A stretch of DNA of 64,000 bases, from positions 26,726 to 90,725 of the forward strand of contig JBAZWJ010000018.1 in the NCBI GenBank assembly GCA_041660385.1. The letters run 5' to 3'. Source of the stretch: DYJE01 sp041660385 (GTDB taxonomy: Bacteria; Desulfobacterota; Desulfobacteria; Desulfobacterales; Desulfolunaceae). Below are positions 61,634 to 64,000 of this stretch, piece by piece. Below the pieces are notes generated by a model. It ran no database searches. It had not been told where the DNA came from and saw only the letters and a program-made list of their open reading frames with translations. Positions within the stretch are counted from its first letter, which is position 1; every line of letters begins with the position of its first letter. The position numbers and the translations under genes were made by a program.

Positions 61634-62788
61634 ATGAAAGATGAATTGAAAAACAATCCAGTACCCGGCACTCAGTCTTCATCAGCAGCCAATGGCGACT
61701 ATACGCTGTGGCTGAAAGAGCTGAAGGTGAAGATTCGATCTGTGCAGGTCAAGGCGGCATTGGCGGCCAGTCGCGAGTTGATTCTGTTTTACTGGGAACT
61801 GGGCGGAGAACTTTCTCGAAAATTGGCGGTGACCCACTGGGGAGCCAGGGTCATTGACCAACTGGCTAAAGATTTACGCTCTGAGTTCCCCGGTGTTCAG
61901 GGGTTTTCACGTCGCAATCTCTATTATGTAAAGAGGTTCTATGAATTTTTCACCGCCTTTTCCGAGAGAGAACACATTGTGCCCCCGATCGGGGCACAAA
62001 CAGAATCGGAAATCATGCCCCGAGGCGGGGCACAAATTTATCCGCCAATTATCCTCCAACTCGGAGGCCAGCTGCCTTGGAGTCATATCAAGATTCTTAT
62101 AGACAAGGTTTCAGAGCCTCGGGAAGCGCTATTCTACATACAGGAAACCATAAAAAATGGATGGGGCCGTGATGTGCTGGCGCTACAGATCAAGTCCGAT
62201 CTTTTTACCAGGCAGGGGAAAGCGGTCAGCAATTTCAGAAAGACTCTTCCTGTTCCACAATCCGATCTTGCTCAACAGACGATCAAAGATCCCTATACCT
62301 TTGATTTTTTGACCATGACTCCACCGTATAACGAACGGGATATTGAGAAACAGCTTGTGGAACACATCGCCAAGTTCCTTCTGGAACTGGGTAAGGGCTT
62401 CGCATTTGTCGGGCGGCAATATCATCTGGAAGTCGGAGAAAGCGATTATTATCTGGATCTGCTTTTCTATCATATCAAGCTGAAATGCTATGTGGTGATT
62501 GAACTCAAGAATACGAAATTTATTCCTGAATATGCGGGTAAACTGAATTTTTATCTTTCCGCGGTTGATAGCCTGCTCAAAGCCGAAGACGATAACCCGA
62601 CCATCGGGATATTGCTTTGTCGGGACAAAAACAAGATCGAGACCGAATTTGCCCTCAGAGATATCAATAAACCCATGGGGGTAAGTGAGTTTACGTTGAC
62701 AGAAGTGTTGCCGGATGAATTAAAAGGCTCACTTCCTACAGTCGAAGAGATCGAAGAAGACATGAAGCAATTGAATGATGAGGACTGA
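61634..62788 (+). CDS. PDDEXK nuclease-domain protein, DUF1016 (YhcG)
   Basis: The protein has an N-terminal DUF1016 part (LFYWELGGELSRKLAVTHWG, VQGFSRRNLYYVKRFYEFF) and a C-terminal PD-(D/E)XK nuclease fold whose active residues fit ESDYYLDLLFYHIKLKCYVV and IELKNTKF (Asp...Glu-X-Lys). This family is often encoded in type I restriction operons, perhaps as an extra DNA-cutting or quality-control component. ATGs lie at 61631 and 61634. Confidence 0.85.
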   Translation: MKDELKNNPVPGTQSSSAANGDYTLWLKELKVKIRSVQVKAALAASRELILFYWELGGELSRKLAVTHWGARVIDQLAKDLRSEFPGVQGFSRRNLYYVKRFYEFFTAFSEREHIVPPIGAQTESEIMPRGGAQIYPPIILQLGGQLPWSHIKILIDKVSEPREALFYIQETIKNGWGRDVLALQIKSDLFTRQGKAVSNFRKTLPVPQSDLAQQTIKDPYTFDFLTMTPPYNERDIEKQLVEHIAKFLLELGKGFAFVGRQYHLEVGESDYYLDLLFYHIKLKCYVVIELKNTKFIPEYAGKLNFYLSAVDSLLKAEDDNPTIGILLCRDKNKIETEFALRDINKPMGVSEFTLTEVLPDELKGSLPTVEEIEEDMKQLNDED

Positions 62789-62811
62789 TTGATGAATGCT
62801 GAATTAAATAT

Positions 62812-62885
62812 TCGTGTCCATTGGTGCGCATGTGTGGTTCCAAACCTTTTTGTACCTGCCATGCCTTCCGTGGTTAAAAAAGGAG
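62812..62885. repeat. CACGGA-type repeat upstream of fic
   Basis: CGTGTCCATTGGTGCGCATG and CTTCCGTGGTTAAAAAAGGAG are parts of the same repeat family. The right end, including the Shine-Dalgarno AAGGAG, matches TTCCGTGGTTAAACAAGGAG before hsdM. Confidence 0.7.
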
Positions 62886-62894
62886 ATACTAAAA

Positions 62895-63638
62895 ATGATA
62901 AATATCAATAAACTTGACGGACTAAAGCAGAAACTTGACTCCTACCGCCCTTTGCCGCCGGAGATTGTCTCCAATCTCCACGAGGATCTGGTTCTCCGTT
63001 GGACGTACCATTCCAATGCCATTGAAGGAAATACGCTGACATTGAAAGAAACCAAGGTTGCTTTGGAAGGCATCACCATTGGCGGGAAAACCATTCGAGA
63101 GCATGTTGAAGCGATCAACCACAGGGACGCCATTTTTTTTGTGGAAGATCTGGTCAAGCAAAATGAACCTCTGTCTGAATGGCAGATTAAATCAGTTCAC
63201 CAATTGATCCTAAAAAATATTGATGACAAAAATGCGGGTGTCTATAGAAAAACAAATGTCATCATCTCAGGCGCTGATCATGTGCCTCCCGATGCCCTGC
63301 ATGTGGAAAGTGACATGCAACGTTTTATCACATGGTATCAAACCGAGGGGCTATCTCTCCATCCAGCAGAACGGGCCGCCCGTGTTCATGCTGATTTTGT
63401 GAAAATCCATCCTTTTGTGGACGGCAATGGCAGAACATCACGGCTGCTGATGAATTTGGAACTTATGAAAAGTGGGTTCCCGCCAGTTGTTCTTCCTGTG
63501 GAAAAACGCTTGGACTATTACGAGGCTCTGGATACAGCCCATACGAAAAATGATTATGAACCGTTTTTGACACTTATAACAGAAATTGTGGAATTGGGAT
63601 TCAAACCTTACTGGCATGCTTTGGGAGTTATGCCATGA
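62895..63638 (+). CDS. Fic-family protein with intact active site and inhibitory motif
   Basis: The start at 62895 is chosen for the AAAAGGAGAT just before it; a longer frame upstream is repeat-derived. The 247-residue protein has the Fic motif HPFVDGNGRTSR with catalytic His, and an N-terminal inhibitory motif SNAIEGN whose Glu blocks ATP in the resting state. It should be an AMP transferase that is normally self-inhibited. Its stop overlaps hsdR (ATGA), so it is fully part of the restriction operon. Confidence 0.92.
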   Translation: MININKLDGLKQKLDSYRPLPPEIVSNLHEDLVLRWTYHSNAIEGNTLTLKETKVALEGITIGGKTIREHVEAINHRDAIFFVEDLVKQNEPLSEWQIKSVHQLILKNIDDKNAGVYRKTNVIISGADHVPPDALHVESDMQRFITWYQTEGLSLHPAERAARVHADFVKIHPFVDGNGRTSRLLMNLELMKSGFPPVVLPVEKRLDYYEALDTAHTKNDYEPFLTLITEIVELGFKPYWHALGVMP

Positions 63639-64000
63639 ATACGTTTCAGATCAATGAAAAATATCTTTCCCAAATCCCGGCGTTGCAGCTTTTGATTGGC
63701 TTGGGATTTGAATTTTTGGCACCTTCAGAAACACTCCGCGAAAGACAGGGCCGAACATCCAATGTTTTATTGGAGAATATTCTGAGAAACCAGCTCAAAG
63801 AAATAAACCGCATCCGTTATAAAGGCAGTGAGTATCTCTTCAGCGAGGAAAATGTCCAGTCGGCTATCCAGAAGCTGAAAAACATCAAATATGACGGTCT
63901 GCTGAAAACGAATGAGGCCATTTACGATCTGATCACTCTCGGGACGGCCATGGAGCAGACCATTGAGGGAGACTCGAAGAGTTTTAACATGAACTATATC
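63635..64000 (+). CDS. hsdR: Type I restriction endonuclease subunit HsdR (N-terminal part only)
   Basis: The gene starts at the ATGA overlap and runs off the window after 122 residues. The visible part (NEKYLSQIPALQLLIGLGFE, APSETLRERQGRTSNVLLEN) resembles the N-terminus of HsdR, ahead of the PD-(D/E)XK nuclease and helicase domains, which are not visible. Position after hsdM and hsdS supports the call. Confidence 0.8.
   Translation, partial: MNTFQINEKYLSQIPALQLLIGLGFEFLAPSETLRERQGRTSNVLLENILRNQLKEINRIRYKGSEYLFSEENVQSAIQKLKNIKYDGLLKTNEAIYDLITLGTAMEQTIEGDSKSFNMNYI

Overview
The window looks like chromosome of a Gram-negative anaerobe, most likely a Desulfobacterota (deltaproteobacterial) sulfate reducer or close relative. 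This is inferred from gene content: an octaheme tetrathionate-reductase-family cytochrome with a cytochrome b partner and a DUF3373 porin, a tungstate (Tup) transporter, a DUF39 homocysteine-synthesis protein, a DsrE-family protein, a 2-hydroxyacyl-CoA dehydratase cluster, and the order kdsA-kdsC-lptC-lptA-lptB-rpoN-hpf-ptsN-EIIA(Man). No 16S gene is present, so the taxon is not proven. A run of ten Ns at 55484-55493 marks a contig join.

Layout. 2-4052: outer-membrane porin, small c-type cytochrome, octaheme cytochrome and membrane cytochrome b, probably one respiratory module. 4405-9206: a small membrane protein, a ModF-like double ATPase, a REC-GAF-PAS histidine kinase and a DsrE protein. 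9408-12935: tungstate regulator and tupABC. 13051-20433 (minus): PTS regulatory proteins, sigma-54, hibernation factor and LPS export/Kdo genes, broken between lptA and lptB by about 870 bp of repeats. 20714-26337: M23 peptidase, homocysteine protein, lepB, pyrB, pyrC. 26607-34063: PilR-like regulator, AbiE-type remnant, and two near-twin type IV pilins flanking a PilH/PilI-like ABC exporter. 34191-39452: Rpn-type nuclease, SpoIID protein, and an Mla-type lipid transporter whose ATPase has lost its ATP-binding motifs. 40338-42414: sigma-54-controlled glnB-amtB. 42449-48179 (minus): SDR, crotonase and 2-hydroxyacyl-CoA dehydratase with its activator. 48498-55801: Fic-like protein, KAP NTPase, cysteine-cluster protein, DUF362 ferredoxin, RNA methyltransferase, and a PTS IIA protein interrupted by the N gap. 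56299-56374: tRNA-Ala(GGC). 56782-64000: a type I restriction-modification island with RhuM, DUF1016 nuclease and Fic genes between hsdM and hsdR.

Intergenic DNA is unusually rich in small non-coding mobile repeats. At least four copies of a ~210-bp element carry ends built from a GAACATCGAACACTGAACATCG-like motif. There is also a 300-bp element with 16-bp inverted ends and 12-bp flanking direct repeats, palindromic elements, and a nested insertion with a visible target duplication. In the restriction island, CACGGA-type repeats sit inside the operon and even supply coding and ribosome-binding-site-proximal sequence.

Themes. RpoN is encoded here, and a good -24/-12 promoter precedes glnB-amtB; weaker ones precede pilA next to an NtrC/PilR-family activator. 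The most unusual candidates are the ATPase-dead MlaF-like protein, the single-cysteine c-heme motif, the Doc-like Fic protein lacking its catalytic histidine, and the crowded type I island.
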